Below are positions 37,368-50,551 of a DNA stretch of 64,000 bases, in pieces; the first letter of the stretch is position 1, and every line of letters starts with the position of its first letter. The position numbers and the translations under genes are program-made. The stretch comes from Letharia columbiana. Its lineage: Eukaryota; Ascomycota; Lecanoromycetes; Lecanorales; Parmeliaceae. The notes under the pieces were generated by a model. The model searched no databases and was not told where the DNA came from. It saw only the letters and a list, made by a program, of their open reading frames with translations. The stretch is from the NCBI RefSeq assembly GCF_014066305.1, contig NW_023501060.1:1-64000 (forward strand), given 5' to 3'.

Positions 37368-37614
37368 TAATAATATTAAAATTAAATAGATAAGATAAAA
37401 TAACTTAATCGATTTTTATCGAGTTTATTAAAATAAGATTAGTATTAAATAATTAAAGTAAAGTTTAAATTAGATAATTAAAATAATTTTACGTTAAATA
37501 GTAAAAGTAAAATTAATATTAAATAGTTAAAGTAAGTTAGCGTCGAATAGCTAGTATAAAATTATATTCTTTATATCTCTACTCTCTCGACGTAATTGAA
37601 AAATGTAAGATTTA
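37368..37614 (-). other. 3' portion of a minus-strand Copia 1-type element
   Basis: This is the reverse-complement counterpart of about 33650-33800. It continues at 47103-47531, which matches the complement of about 33290-33660, so TRIM copy 2 was inserted into it. Confidence 0.6.
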
Positions 37615-38029
37615 TATTATAATTTTAGCCCCTTCGGCTATGATATAATATATCGCGTATTACTAGAACTAGTAATTATTAGCTACTATTAGCCACCTAT
37701 TTTATATATATAAATATTCGTATATTCTATAAATTAATAATTAGTCTTTTAGTTATAATTATTCTTTCTAATATATCTAATATCCTACTTTTAATAGATT
37801 ATAAGCCCGAAAGCGGATAGGATAATATCGAATATTCTTATACTTTCTAATATAAATATTAAACTAAGTCTTCGATAATCGTTTATAAATAGATATATCT
37901 TATAGCGATAGCCTATTTTTTTAGCTCGTATCTATTAACGAGAGGGCTATCGCTATTTAATTCTTATATAAAAAATATCGAATTAAAATCCTTATTTTAT
38001 TCGAGGTCCCGAAATTAATATAGATAAAA

Positions 38030-38168
38030 AATCGAAATATATTATCTGACTAACTTGAAAGGTTAGTCGACGCGAGAAAGGTTTATTAAGACTTAGCGAT
38101 ATATATATTTATAATACTCTCTATAGTTAGATCTAATTAATTAAGTATTTTATCTATTACTTTTAATA
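38030..38168 (+). repeat. 5' LTR of Copia element 2
   Basis: A 139-bp LTR containing GAAAGGTTAGTCGACGCGAG. The partner at 46355-46493 has the same length. It is followed by GATTATAAATTTAA, a RIP form of the GATTATGAGCCC primer site. Confidence 0.85.
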
Positions 38169-38877
38169 GATTATAAATTTAAATTATAGAGTATTTATTT
38201 AGTATATTACTTATAAGCTAGCTAGCTTATTAATTAAGTACTTAAAAAATAGAGAAGAGCTTTATTATAATATTATATCGCTTAGTAATATTATTATAAT
38301 ATTAAATATTCGATTAATTTACTTTAAAGTAATTTAATAATACTCTTTAAGCTTTATAAATCTTTAAATTATAAATTATACTTATTACGTAATAGTTATA
38401 ATCCTTATAAAAACCTCGCTATTATTATTTTTAATTATTATATTATAAAGTAAAAGATTAAAATAGAGAGCTTAAATACTAAGTTAATTAAAAATTTCGC
38501 TAAATTAATTAATTAATTAAGCGCTTTAAATAATATTAATCTTATTTATAAAACGCTAAATCTATAAATAGAAATAATATAATTATAAAAGAAATAATAT
38601 ATAAAAAAGTATTTTTATTTTTTAATCGAAATATAGTTATATTAGCTAAATAGATTATAATAAAGTATTATTATATTAATACTATCGATTATTTAATTAA
38701 TAGATTATTAGATTAATAATTAAATACTTAATTAATAAAGAATATAATTATCGCGTAAGATAAAGAATATAAAGAGTTTTTAAGTTTTTTATCTAATATA
38801 AACTCTATATCTATTTAATTATCTTTAAATTTAATTATATTTTAAAAAAATCCTTTATCTAATTATATTAATTAAGA

Positions 38878-40592
38878 TAAGTAAAGGCCTATGAATTAAA
38901 TTCATGAAGTTGGATTTTTCATTTTTCTAAGTTAAATGGAGTTGGATTTTTCTAAGTTAAATAGAATTTTAGCCCTAGCCCTAAGTTAAATCGAACTCTA
39001 ATCGCTTGCTGTGCGTTTTTAATCTACTTCTACTACTATAAAATTAATTTAATCTATATAGTATAATATATATGTGCGGAGAGAGGCGCGCTAAGGCCTA
39101 ATTAGGAAGGTGTATTAAGTATAAAGAATTAATTCGTAATAATTGCTTATAAAAAATAGAGAAAGGTTATATTCTTATGGTAAGAAGTATCAAAATATCG
39201 AAAAGAAATAAAGACAACGTGCTAATTAGTGGTGTGAATCTCACAATATCTTCTATCGCAGTGAAATTTTCGAATAATGAAATAGCTGTAGACATCGGAT
39301 GATTTCAATTCGTTCAAATATGTATTGGAGAGCATATGACGTGGGATCTTGGAGAGCTGAGCCGTGTTCTTGGTGCTGGGGGCCTTGTTGCCGCTTGGTT
39401 TCTCCGCAGTGTTCTCCATAGTGTTCTCCGCAGTGTTCTCCGCATTTGCCTATTGTAGTTCCTTCTCTTACTCCTTCTCTTGTAGAGTATCAGACTGAGT
39501 GGCTAGCTGAGTGGCTGACTGAGTGGATGACTGATATAACGTGGGATCTTAGAGAGCTGAGCCGTGTTCTTGACGATGGTGGCCTTGTTACCGCTTAGTT
39601 TCTCCGTAGTGTTCTCCGCATTTACCTATTATAGTTCCTCCTCTTATTTCTTCTCTTATAGAGTATTAGACTGAGTAGCTAGCTAAATAGCTGACTAAGT
39701 AAATAACTAAGTAATTAGCTAATGATCTAACTAAGTAAATTATTAAGTTAATAAAGTAGATAGTATTAATTAAGCGACTAATCGAGTATCGCTAGCTTAA
39801 GAGGAGTATATAGAGGAGAATAATAGCTATAAATCCGTTTAAACTCTTTTTAAGAGCTTTTTAACGCGTTTATAAGTAGATAAACGCGTTTTAGAAGATA
39901 GTATTATTAAGTTAAAAGATATTATTACTAACTTAAGAGAAGTATATAGAGGAGAACGTATTTATTCGGACTCTTTTTAAAGATCTTTTAACGCGTTTAT
40001 AAGTAGTAGTAGATAGCTATTAAGCTCGCTTACGGTCTTAATTACTAGTAATAATAAATTCGTTAAAAAATAATCTAAGAATATTAATAGAGGCTCTAAG
40101 AACGTATAAAAGAGATATATATATCTAAAGCGTTTAGTAACGTTTTCGCGAGGGGTATCGAGAACGATTATATTTATATTAATAAATTAATAGAATTAAT
40201 AGAATAGTAAAAGAGAAATAATTACATAAATAGATGAAAGGATTATTATTCGATCTTAGACGCGTCTAGTATAACTAATATAACTACGATATTTGAATAT
40301 TAATTTAATTTACTAATAGTAGATTAAACTTTATTATTTTTACAGCGTTAGAAAGCGTACACTAAGCTCTATAATTTACGAAATTATAAAGAAATAGCAT
40401 CCGTAAAGAGCTGGTTATTTTAGAGTATAAAACTTCTATATATAAATTTTTAATAAGGGAGCTTAAGAGGGCTAGTAAGCTAACTTAGTTAGTCTAGCTA
40501 AAAGGCGTAATAACCTCGAATTTATAATTGGCTATATATACAAATTCAAGGTTTTCAAGCTCAGCCCTATCTTATTCTATTATATATACTAA
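38878..40592 (-). mobile_element. Non-autonomous Helitron-like element, copy 3 (in Copia 2)
   Basis: On the minus strand it starts after A with TTAGTATATATA and ends GGCCTTTACTTA before a T. The family hairpin ATGAATTTAATTCAT is near 38891-38905. It contains two passenger units (from about 39339 and 39539, ACGTGGGATCTT..GAGAGCTGAGCC). A 22-bp duplication of the GTTGGATTTTTC..AAGTTAAAT block sits beside the hairpin. Confidence 0.74.
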
Positions 40593-40599
40593 TAATATT

Positions 40600-43500
40600 A
40601 TATATCTTAGATATAATTATATATTAACGTTTTTTCTTAATTAAGATAATATTAAACGCTTTAAACGTAGTTATTTATTAATATCTTTCGTAGTTTAAGA
40701 TAAGTCTAAAAGCTACTATAGATTATATATATCTATTATATCTCTAGATATTTTTTAGAAATAATTTTATATATTATATAATAAAGTACGCGCGGATAGA
40801 TATATCTTTAAGCGCGATTTTTCTTAATATAATTAAATATTAAATAAAGCTTAATATTAATTTAGAAAGTATTTAAAAAATTAAGAATATAATTATATAT
40901 CTATCTATCTCTCTAATAGCTTTATAACTTTTAATAATTTAATTTACGAGTTATCTCTTAAATTAATTAATAGTAAGAATCTTTTTAATATTATCGTATA
41001 GTCTATTAAATTTAATTTCTTTATAAATTCTTAATTTCTTTATATTTTAAATAATATATCGAAATTAAAGCTATATTAAAAGAAATTAATTTAAATATAA
41101 AGTTTAATAAGCTATCTCTTTATATCGCTAAGCTTAAAAAATCTAAAGGTTTTTAGATATAATAGCGAGATATATATTAATATCTTATAGCGTAACGTCT
41201 TATTAAATTTATTAAAATTAAATAAAAAGATTACTCTATTATTTCTATCTTAATTAAAAATATATCTAACGCTAAAATTATAAAGTTTATTAATATTATT
41301 AAAGATAAAGTCGCTAAGTAAAAGTTAGAATATAAATTAACTATTAATATTATTTAAAATTATCTTAATAATAATTTACTATTAAATCTAGAAAGTTAAA
41401 TTAATATCTATCTTTTATAAGAGATTATTATTATTAATAATAAACTTAAAAATTCTAATACTCTTAATAATCTTTATTATTAATTATTTAAATTAAATCT
41501 TAATTAATATAAAGATATATCGAATTTTATAACTCGCCTTAAAAGTATTTATATTAATATTATTAATATATTATCTAAGTTAAAATTAAAAATTAACTTT
41601 CTTATTTTTCTCTTTTATATCGAGTTAAATAAGATCTATAACGCTTATTTTATCTATTATATTTAAAATTATAAGTCGATAAATAAGATAAATATAGAGC
41701 TTACTTTCTCGCTAAAGTATATTATTACTTAATTTATTTAAATAATTATTAACTCGTCTTTTAAGCGTATTAAATTTACTATATCTTTACTACTTTACTT
41801 AATATTCTTATTATTTTATTTTAAATAATTTAAGTTCTATTATTATTATTAAATTATAGAAGAGAGTTATATCTAATTTTAATAGTTATATAATTTAAAA
41901 ATATATTAAATATTATATTTATTATAAGAAGTATTATTATATTAAAACGAAATATAATTAATTTAATAAAAAGAGTTAAAATAAAAATATTAATAATAAT
42001 AATAATAATAGAGATAATATTCGAAATAACGACTTTAAATTTAACGATAAAAAGAATAAAAATAAGAATTATAAATCTAATAAGAAGCGTTATTATAATT
42101 TTATTAATATTAAAAAAAAATATATATTATATATATCGCTAAATCTAATAACTCGCCTATATAATAGACTTTAAATTATATTTATTTATAATACTTTATT
42201 CTCTATTAAGATATCTTTATTAAATATTATTTCTTTAATTCTATAATCGATAATATCCGCTTAATTAAAAATATTAAAAATTTTCTTATTCTTATTAATA
42301 TTAATAAAGTATATCTTAGTATTATTATTAATAGTAAAAAGAAGAAGTTAATTTTTATTAATATTTTTTATCTTTTTAAATTATCTCTAAATTTAATTTC
42401 TTAAAAGTAATTAATACATAATAATCTATCTATAAAATTCGTTTTAAATAATATTAAAATTAATTATCGTAGTATTATCGCTTAACTATAAAAAAATAAT
42501 CTATATATCTTTTATATATAAGAGTTAAAATCTATATTAATATCATTTAAAGTCGAATTAATATTTATATTAATATCTAAATAGTATAATATAAAATTTA
42601 CTATATTTTAGACTACTTCGAAATATAAAAAAAAAACTAATTTAATAAATAAAGATATTTTTATTCTCGCTGAGTTTAATATCTCTAACTTTAATTTTAA
42701 TTTCAATTTCGATAAAATATTTTATAAAATTAATAAAGAAATTCTTAATCTTTAGTATATCTATATAAATTATTTAGAATATTAAAATATTCGAAAGCTC
42801 GCTAAATTATTTAAGAGTATAGATTTTATTAAAAAGATTATAGAAATAAAGCTTTACGCTTTATATACTATTAAAAAGGCGAAGAATACGCTATATAAAT
42901 CCTATATTCGCCTTAAAGAAAGATTAAATAATTTAATCTATAGCGATATTTATAGCTCTATTACCTCGCGTAATTTTAATAAATTTTTTTTTATTATCTT
43001 TCTAGATAACTACGATAAATATTTTAAGATTAAAGTTATTAAATAAAAAAGCGATATCTTTACGATCTTTAAGCGCTTTTAACTTTATAATAAATATAAT
43101 AACTTTATTATTAAATATCTATAAAGCGATTATAAAGGCGAGTATAAAGACTATAATTTTAATATCTATCGTATTAATTATAATATTATTTAAAAATTAA
43201 TTTAATTAGAGAACTCTAAATAAAATAAGACTATTAAATAATTAAATTAATTTTTTTAGTATTATTAATATTATTATAAAGAATATTAGTATTAATTAAA
43301 AGTTTTAGCTAGAGCTTATAATAATAATAAATTATCTTTATAATCGTAATTCTATTATAAATTATAAATTTACTTTATATAAGATTTATATTAAATATAA
43401 GTCTTATCTAATATATATTAAATATATTAAAATTAAGAGCTTCGCTATAATAAGAAGATTAATTATTAAATAAAAGAAAGAATAATATCGCGTTTAAAAA

Positions 43501-45400
43501 GATATTTTTATAAACTATAATAATGATTATATTTATTAAATATTATTATTAGATAATAGTATTATATACTTATTAAAAGTTATATAAAGTAGAGAAAAGA
43601 ATAAACTCTTACTCGATTTAATATCTTTTTAATTATTAAATAATTTAGTAATAAAGAGAAATACGCCTAGATCTATAGCGCCTTCCTTAATTAGAAATTT
43701 TCTTTCTATAAATATAATAAATATAAATAAACTTATTTAGTTATCTAGATTTATTTTAAAATCTTTAAAATTCGTAATAACTTCTTTTAACTTAAATATT
43801 TCTATTATTATATCTTAATTTATTTTAATAATATAAAGTAATATATCTTTATATTCTTATTATTCTTATTTAATTTCTTAAAATCTCTCTTTAAATCCTC
43901 TTATACTTTATATTATAATTATTTAAATTATAAATATAAAGCTATATAAATCGAAGATCTATAAAGAAATTATAATAAATAATTCTTTTTATAAATAATA
44001 GAAAAATAATATAATCGAAGAATTCGAGTTATTAAAAGAGAATAATATCTAGACTCTTATCGATCTATCTTATAGGCGTATTACACTTTATAATAGATAA
44101 ATTTATATTTTAAAATATAAACTTAATAATAAAGTTACTCGCTATAAGACTTATTAAATAATATATAATTTTAAATAACGCGAAGATTTAGATTATAATA
44201 AAATCTTCGTTTTAATAATTAAGCTTATATTCTATAAGGCTATCTTTATTTTAATCGCTATCGAAGATTAAAATCTAAAATAAATAAATATTAAAATCGC
44301 TTTTCTTTATAAGAACGTTAAAGAGGAAATCTATATAAAATAATCTATTAATTTTATTTTAAAGAAGTATTTTTAACGAGTTTATAAGCTTAATAAGATA
44401 TTCTATAATTTAAAATAATTCTTATATATATAATATAATATCTTTATTAATTATATATAAGAAATTAATTTTATTTTTATTAATATTAATTATAGTATAT
44501 TTATTAATCTTAATATTAATATTATTATTATTTTTTATATAAATAATATTTTTATTACTAACTCTTTTTAATTTAATATTTAATAAATTAAGAATATACT
44601 TAATACTAAATTTAAAATAAATAATTTGAATTTTTATAATTACTATTTAGATATAATTATAATTTATAATTATATTAATTAAATATTATATTTAAATTAA
44701 TTAATTTATATTAAATAATTTCTTAGATATTATAAAATATAAGAGTTTAAATTATAATTTACTCTTATAAAGACTAGCGTATAATCGTTTCTCGCTAAGA
44801 ATAATTATATAATATTCGCTAAATTATTAAAAACTTATTAATTAACTATTAAATTTTTTATATACGCTATACTAGATATAAGATTAAATATTATATTTAC
44901 TATATTAATAATCTTATAATATTTTTTAAATTTTATTAAAGTCTATTATATAGTTATTAAATATATCTTTTAATATTTTAGAATAATTATTTACTAGTAT
45001 TTTATCTATAAAGATTTATTTTAAAATTTAATTAATTATATTAATTTCGATTAAATTAATAATTATAATATTTATAAATTAATTTTAAATTATATTTATA
45101 ATTTAAAAAGTAAGATAATTAACTAATCTTTTAAGTGATAAATTATTATTATATTATCTATTTATAAGACTAAATATATTAATTAAATTTAAATTATAAA
45201 GAAAGTTATTTAGCTTTAAAAATTATTTAATTAAATTTATCTTAATAAATCGCTTTAAACGATTATTATCTTCGATAATAATTAAAGCGTAATTACTTTA
45301 ATAAAGAATTCTTAGTATTATAATTATATTAAGTATATTAATATTTAATATTATTAGATATATAACTAAATTACTAACGATAATATAAATTTTAAATAAA
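40600..45400 (+). pseudogene. Copia 2 gag-pol relic
   Basis: Gag-like sequence with many Asn/Lys codons runs to about 42.1 kb. Protease follows, without a clear DSG box. Integrase (about 42.7-43.2 kb) has a conserved Asp in SDYKGEY (43128-43130). RT (about 44.2-44.9 kb) has YINNI at 44536-44550, where both catalytic Asp codons (GAT) became AAT by G-to-A change. The RNase H remnant is a LSSIIIKA region near 45270. The frame is interrupted mainly by TAA where CAA or TGG/CAG is expected. Confidence 0.8.
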
Positions 45401-46354
45401 TTTTTATTAATAAATAAATAATTAATAAGCTTATTAAGGCCCTATATAGAAATAAATTTAAGCTCTTTTAGAAATTTATTAATCTAGAATCTTATCTATA
45501 GAATAATTATTTCTTATATTTTAGTAATACGCTTATTATTAAGAAAGAGTTAATTTTAGTATCTTAAGAGATAAATAAATTCGTATTCTAGCGATATACT
45601 TATTATTAAGAAAGAGTTAACTTTAGCATCTTAAGAGATAGATAAATTATTATTAAAAAAAAAAGAGTTAACTTTAGTACCTTAAGAAGTAAATAAATTA
45701 TTATTAAAAAAGAGTTAACTCTAGTATCTTAAGAAATAAATGAATTTTAAGTGGATTAAGTCTTTCGATCTTATTACTTATATGAAAATCTATTTCTAAT
45801 TAGTCTCTATATCTCGAATAATCTACTTAAGTTACTCGCTAAGCCGCTATATTAAGCTTAATACTTTACGAATTTATTATATTATATCGAAGTAGCTATT
45901 TCTTTAGCGCTATTATCTACTATTACCGCTATAAAACTTTAAAACTCTTTCGAAACACCTTTATTTATATCTTATTTTATTAACGTATTATATATAGAGC
46001 GTATATTACTATTAGCTACTATCGCTAAGAATTAGATATCTAAAACGTTTTCAGATTTCGATTTTTCACATTATCTACTCTATTGTAAATATTATAAACT
46101 TTCGATCTCTAATTAATCGATTTTTAGTATATATTAAGTGTATTAAAAATAATTTTTTTAAAAAACCGCTTTTTAATAAAAAATGGAATTTTTATATAAG
46201 GTAAATAGAATTTTTCCTATATATATACCCTCTTTACCTTAATTACCCGACGTTCGAATATAGCTATTTACTCGAATAAAGGGGGTAAGAGAGTAAGAGT
46301 ATTTTTTCGTTTTTCTACTTATTTAATTTAAGCTATATTTCGAGTATATAGAAG

Positions 46355-46493
46355 TATTAAAATATATTATCTAATTAAATTGAAAGGTTAGTCGACGCGA
46401 GAAAGATTTATCGAGGCTTAGTAATATATATATTCGTAATGCTCTCTATAGTTAGATCTAATCAATCAAGTATTTTATCTACTACTTTTAATA
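46355..46493 (+). repeat. 3' LTR of Copia element 2
   Basis: The 139-bp partner of 38030-38168, followed by the TAAAA target duplication. The first base differs (T here, A in the 5' copy). Confidence 0.85.
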
Positions 46494-47102
46494 TAAAAAA
46501 CTCTTATACTATATAAGAACTCGAATTAATTAAAAACCTTTATATTATTCCGAGATCTCGAAGTAATATAGATAAACTAATAAAATTCTTAGATTATTCT
46601 AAGGTCTCGAAATAATATAGATAAAATATTAAAAACTCTTAAATTATTTTAAGATCTCGAAGTAATACGGGTAAACTATTAGTCTCGAAATAATATAAAT
46701 AAAATATTAATAATTCTTATATTATTTTAAGGACTCGAAACGGGTATTTAAAAGCCTTAGCACTCTTTCTATTTTTCTTTATCGAGGTTTTTTATAGATT
46801 TAATAAGATTAAATAAATAATTAATCTCGAATTTAAAGCGTGGATTTGAAAACTAATATATATAAGATACGGTATACTAAGGTTTAGGAAATCTAGCTTC
46901 TAAGATTAACGAAGAGTATTATAATATTAACCCCTTCGATTATCGTATATATATCGCGTATTATTAAAGCTAGTAATTACTAGCTATTATTAGTTATCTA
47001 TTTTATATATATAAATATTTATATATTTTATAAATTAATAATTAGTCTTTTAGTTATAATTATTCTTTCTAATATATCTAATATTCTACTTTTAATAATT
47101 TA

Positions 47103-47531
47103 AAGTTCGCGATATTTAAAATAGAGTAGATAAAGTAAAAATTTAAAATTTAAAAATAATTATATTAAATTATAATCTTTATTAAATATAATTTAAGTTT
47201 TACTTTTTATTAAAAAGCGATTTTTTAAAAATTTTATTTTTAGATTATTTAATATATATTAAAAATTAATTAATTTAAAATTAGAGAATATTTATAAAAA
47301 TAATTAAATAAAATAATTAAAAGAAATTTTTTTAGCTATATATTATTAACTATAAAATCTTTATAAAAGTTATTTTAAATATTTAATTTTTAATAATAAT
47401 AATTATAATAATAATAATTTAGAAATATAATATTCGAGATATTAATAATAAATAGATATAAGTTTTTTAAAAGAGTTTTAGAAGTTTTAATAATAATAGC
47501 GATAATAGCGTTAAAGAAATAGTTATTTTAA
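47103..47531 (-). other. Continuation of the minus-strand Copia 1-type element
   Basis: This matches the reverse complement of about 33290-33660 and thus continues the sequence broken at 37614 by TRIM copy 2. No intact frame. Confidence 0.58.
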
Positions 47532-47985
47532 TTAGTATATATAAAAGAATAAGATAGAACTAAGCTTGAAAACCTTGAATTTGTATATACAGCCAATTAT
47601 AAATTTATTAGATCTACGCTTTTTAGTTAGACATCGCGGGTAAACAAATTAGCGTCCGCAATTATCAAAATCTCTTACTCTACTTTTCACCCTTTAATAA
47701 CTTTACTATTTTCTATTAAAATTTTTAGATTTTTTTTTTAAATTATAGACCGCAATTTGCGCTTTTTTAATATGAATTTTTTCTATAATTTAATCTTATA
47801 ATTCTTCAAAGACAAGGAATTTAAATATCGCTTACTAAAGATCATATTAGCAGCAGCCCTCCGAGGGCTCTGCGACAGCCCTACGAGGGCCCTACGGGTA
47901 GGTATTTAGGTCTCGCTTATCGAATTTTCTCGACAGCCCTAATTAAAAGAAATGATTATAAATTTAATTCATAGGCCTTTACTCG
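47532..47985 (+). mobile_element. Short Helitron derivative, copy 4 (454 bp)
   Basis: Starts TTAGTATATATAAAAG after A and ends GGCCTTTACTCG before T, with the ATAAATTTAATTCAT hairpin arm near the end. It has no passenger repeat; the interior differs from the long copies except for the first 130 bp and the last 45 bp. Confidence 0.72.
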
Positions 47986-48015
47986 TATAAAATAATAAGT
48001 TTATAGAGTATTAAA

Positions 48016-48425
48016 TTAATATATATAAAAGAATAAGATAGAGCTGAATTAGAAAACCTTGAATTTTTATATGCAGCCAATCATCAATTCGTTAGGTCTA
48101 CGCTTTTTGGTTAGATACCACGGGTAAATAAATTAGCGTCCGCAACCATCAAAATCTCGCCCTTCCGCGCCTCCCTTATTAAAAAAATAGGTATACATTA
48201 TTAACACATAGAATAACTTTTTTGTTTTCTATTTAAAAAATTTTAATTTTTTTAATTTTAAAGCGCTATTTATGCTTTTCGAATTTCTAAGAATTATGAA
48301 ATTTAGTCTTATAATTATTAAAGCGCGAGGAATTCAAATATCGCTTATTAAAGTTCGCTTATCTACTTACTCGATAGCCCTAATAAAAAAAATAACTATA
48401 AATTGAATTTATAGGCCTTTACTCG
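48016..48425 (+). mobile_element. Short Helitron derivative, copy 5 (410 bp)
   Basis: Starts TTAATATATATAAAAG after A and ends GGCCTTTACTCG before T. It shares the interior with copies 4, 6 and 7 (for example the GCCCTTCCGCGCC / RIP-altered block and the CGCTTATTAAAG motif). Confidence 0.7.
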
Positions 48426-49303
48426 TCTAATATAATAACTTAATAAGCGATTAAAGTAGGTTATTTATAGTATAGAAATTAATAAAATAACTTCTTTAAA
48501 GTAGTTAATAATAAGCGATTTTTCTAAATTTAGATATAGATATAATAGAATAACTTTTCTATTAGATATTATTAAAATAAGATTATATAAAATTAATAGT
48601 AAAATTAATAGCTATTAAGAGAATAAATAGATATAACTTTTATTTAAAAGTATTTCGAAATATAATAAATTTATTTAAATAAAAAATCTTAATATATTTA
48701 ATATAAATATAAAATTAAGTATTCTTTATAAGAGTAATTACACTTTAATTAATAATAAAAATAATAATAATTTTAAAATTTATATTATTAAGATAAAGAA
48801 ATTAATTAAATAAGTTTTTTAACTAATTTTCTTTTAAATAGTCTATATCGAATTAATTTAATTTATTTTATAAATAAATGATATTATTAATAATTCAATA
48901 TTTAAATAAATAAATAATTATATTATTCTTTATATTAAAGAAATAGTTAAATATAAATTTTTAAATTATATTATTAATTTAATTAAAATTAATATAATTA
49001 ATAAATTCTTAAAGAGAGTTTTTATATATAAATTTATAGTATATTATATCTCTTAAATATTAAAAGATTTAAATAATTATATTTTAATATATTAAGATTA
49101 CGTTAATTAAATGGTAATTATTTAATAATATTATATAGATAATATTAAAATAAATATTAAGTATAATATATATAAGAGATCTTATCGCGAGTTAGTAATT
49201 CTTTTATAATTCTTTTAAGTTAATATAACTTTCTTTAATAAAAACTAGTTTATAACTAATTTTAAAAGATATTAATATTAAAATAAAGTTTTTATATTTA
49301 AAA
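48426..49303. other. Unassigned RIP-degraded sequence between Helitron derivatives
   Basis: AT-rich and stop-filled; probably part of the host retroelement into which copies 4 to 7 inserted. No domain could be read. Confidence 0.5.
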
Positions 49304-49772
49304 CGAGTAAAGGCCTATGAATTAAATTCATAATCATTTTTTTGATCAGGGCTATCGAGTAAATAGGTGAGCGATCTTTGATGAGCGAACTTTGGTGAGC
49401 GGGCTGTCCGGCTGTCGAGCGAACTTTGATAAGCGATATTTGAATTCCTTGCGCTTTAATAATTATAAGACTAAATTTAAAAATTATTTTTTTATCTGAA
49501 AGCCCACATTTCGTTCTATAATTTAAAAAAAAAATCTCAAAATTTTAATAGAAAATAAAAAAGTTATTTTATATGTTAATAACGTACACCTAATTTTTAA
49601 TAAGAAGGCGCGAGAGAGCGAGATTTTGATGATTGCGGATACTAATTTATTTACCCGCGATGACTCAGCCGATCTAGCCAAAAAGCGTATAGAACTCGAA
49701 TTTATAATTGGCTATACATACAAATTTAAGATTTTCTAATTTAATTCTATCTTATTCTTTTATATATACTAA
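49304..49772 (-). mobile_element. Short Helitron derivative, copy 6 (469 bp)
   Basis: Minus orientation: plus-strand CGAGTAAAGGCC at the left after A, TATATATACTAA at the right before T. The hairpin ATGAATTAAATTCAT is at about 49317-49331. Confidence 0.72.
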
Positions 49773-50154
49773 TAATTTAAAAATTAAATAATATAAATCT
49801 TTTATTCTAATTACGAATATTATTATAATCTTTTTTTAATAATTATATTTAAGTAATAGATATATAGTCTTAAATTCGATATATAAAATTTTATATTATA
49901 TCTCTTTTTAATTCGCTAAATCTCGATTTTACTAGAGTTAATAATAAAGATATTATTAATATAAAATATTATAATAGTATTCTCTATAAAATTTATAAAT
50001 ATATTATTATTTAATTTAATAGAGAGAAGATTTAATTTCTTTATATACTTTAAAAAATATTAAATTTAAATTTAAAAATATTACTTTAAATTATAAAGTA
50101 TTTTATTCAATTTATAAACCTTAATATTATCTTTTTAAAGATATTAAATTAATA
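49773..50154. other. Unassigned RIP-degraded spacer
   Basis: About 380 bp of AT-rich sequence without a readable domain, between two Helitron derivatives in the same orientation. Confidence 0.5.
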
Positions 50155-50551
50155 CGAGTAAAGGCCTATGAATTAAATTCATAGTCATTTTTTTAATTAG
50201 GGCTATCGAGTAAATTTGATAAGCGATCTTTGATAAGCGATCTTTAATGAGCGATATTTAAATGCCTTACCTTTTAATAATTATAAGACCGAATTTCAAA
50301 ATTCTTAAAGCATTAAAAGATGCAAGCTACGGGCTATAATTTAAAAAAAGAATCTTAAAATTTTAATAGAAAATAGTAAAGTTATTAAAGGGTTAAAAGT
50401 AGAGAAAGAGATTTTTAATAGTTGCGAACGCTAATTTATTTACCCGCGGTATCTAATTAAAAAGCGTAGACCTAATAAATTAATAATTGACTATATATAT
50501 AAATTCAAGGTTTTCAAGCTTAGCTCTATCTTATTCTATTATATATACTAA
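50155..50551 (-). mobile_element. Short Helitron derivative, copy 7 (397 bp)
   Basis: Same ends and orientation as copy 6: CGAGTAAAGGCC after A at the left, ATATATACTAA before T at the right, hairpin ATGAATTAAATTCAT at about 50168-50182. Confidence 0.72.

Larger units (their letters stand above)
38030..46493 (+). mobile_element. Ty1/Copia retrotransposon 2, nested in TRIM copy 2
   Basis: The 8464-bp element (6749 bp without the inserted Helitron) has 139-bp LTRs and the target duplication TAAAA at 38025-38029 and 46494-46498. The order gag, protease, integrase, RT, RNase H on the plus strand is Copia-type. The integrase core reads FLDNYDKYFKIKVI (near 43000) and SDYKGEY (43125-43145). RT shows IKIAFLYKNVKEEIY near 44295-44340 and the YVDD box as YINNI (44536-44550). 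The RNase H end is near 45290. RIP stops occur throughout. Confidence 0.88.
37615..47097 (+). mobile_element. TRIM-like element, copy 2, interrupted by Copia 2
   Basis: The 5' LTR is 37615-37796 and the 3' LTR 46917-47097, about 69 percent identical in appearance to copy 1 with differences mostly of RIP type. The target duplication ATTTA stands at 37610-37614 and 47098-47102. The same primer-site motif follows the 5' LTR as GATTATAAGCCCG. The internal tandem array breaks at GATAAAA (38029) and resumes at 46494, exactly where Copia 2 sits. Confidence 0.87.
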
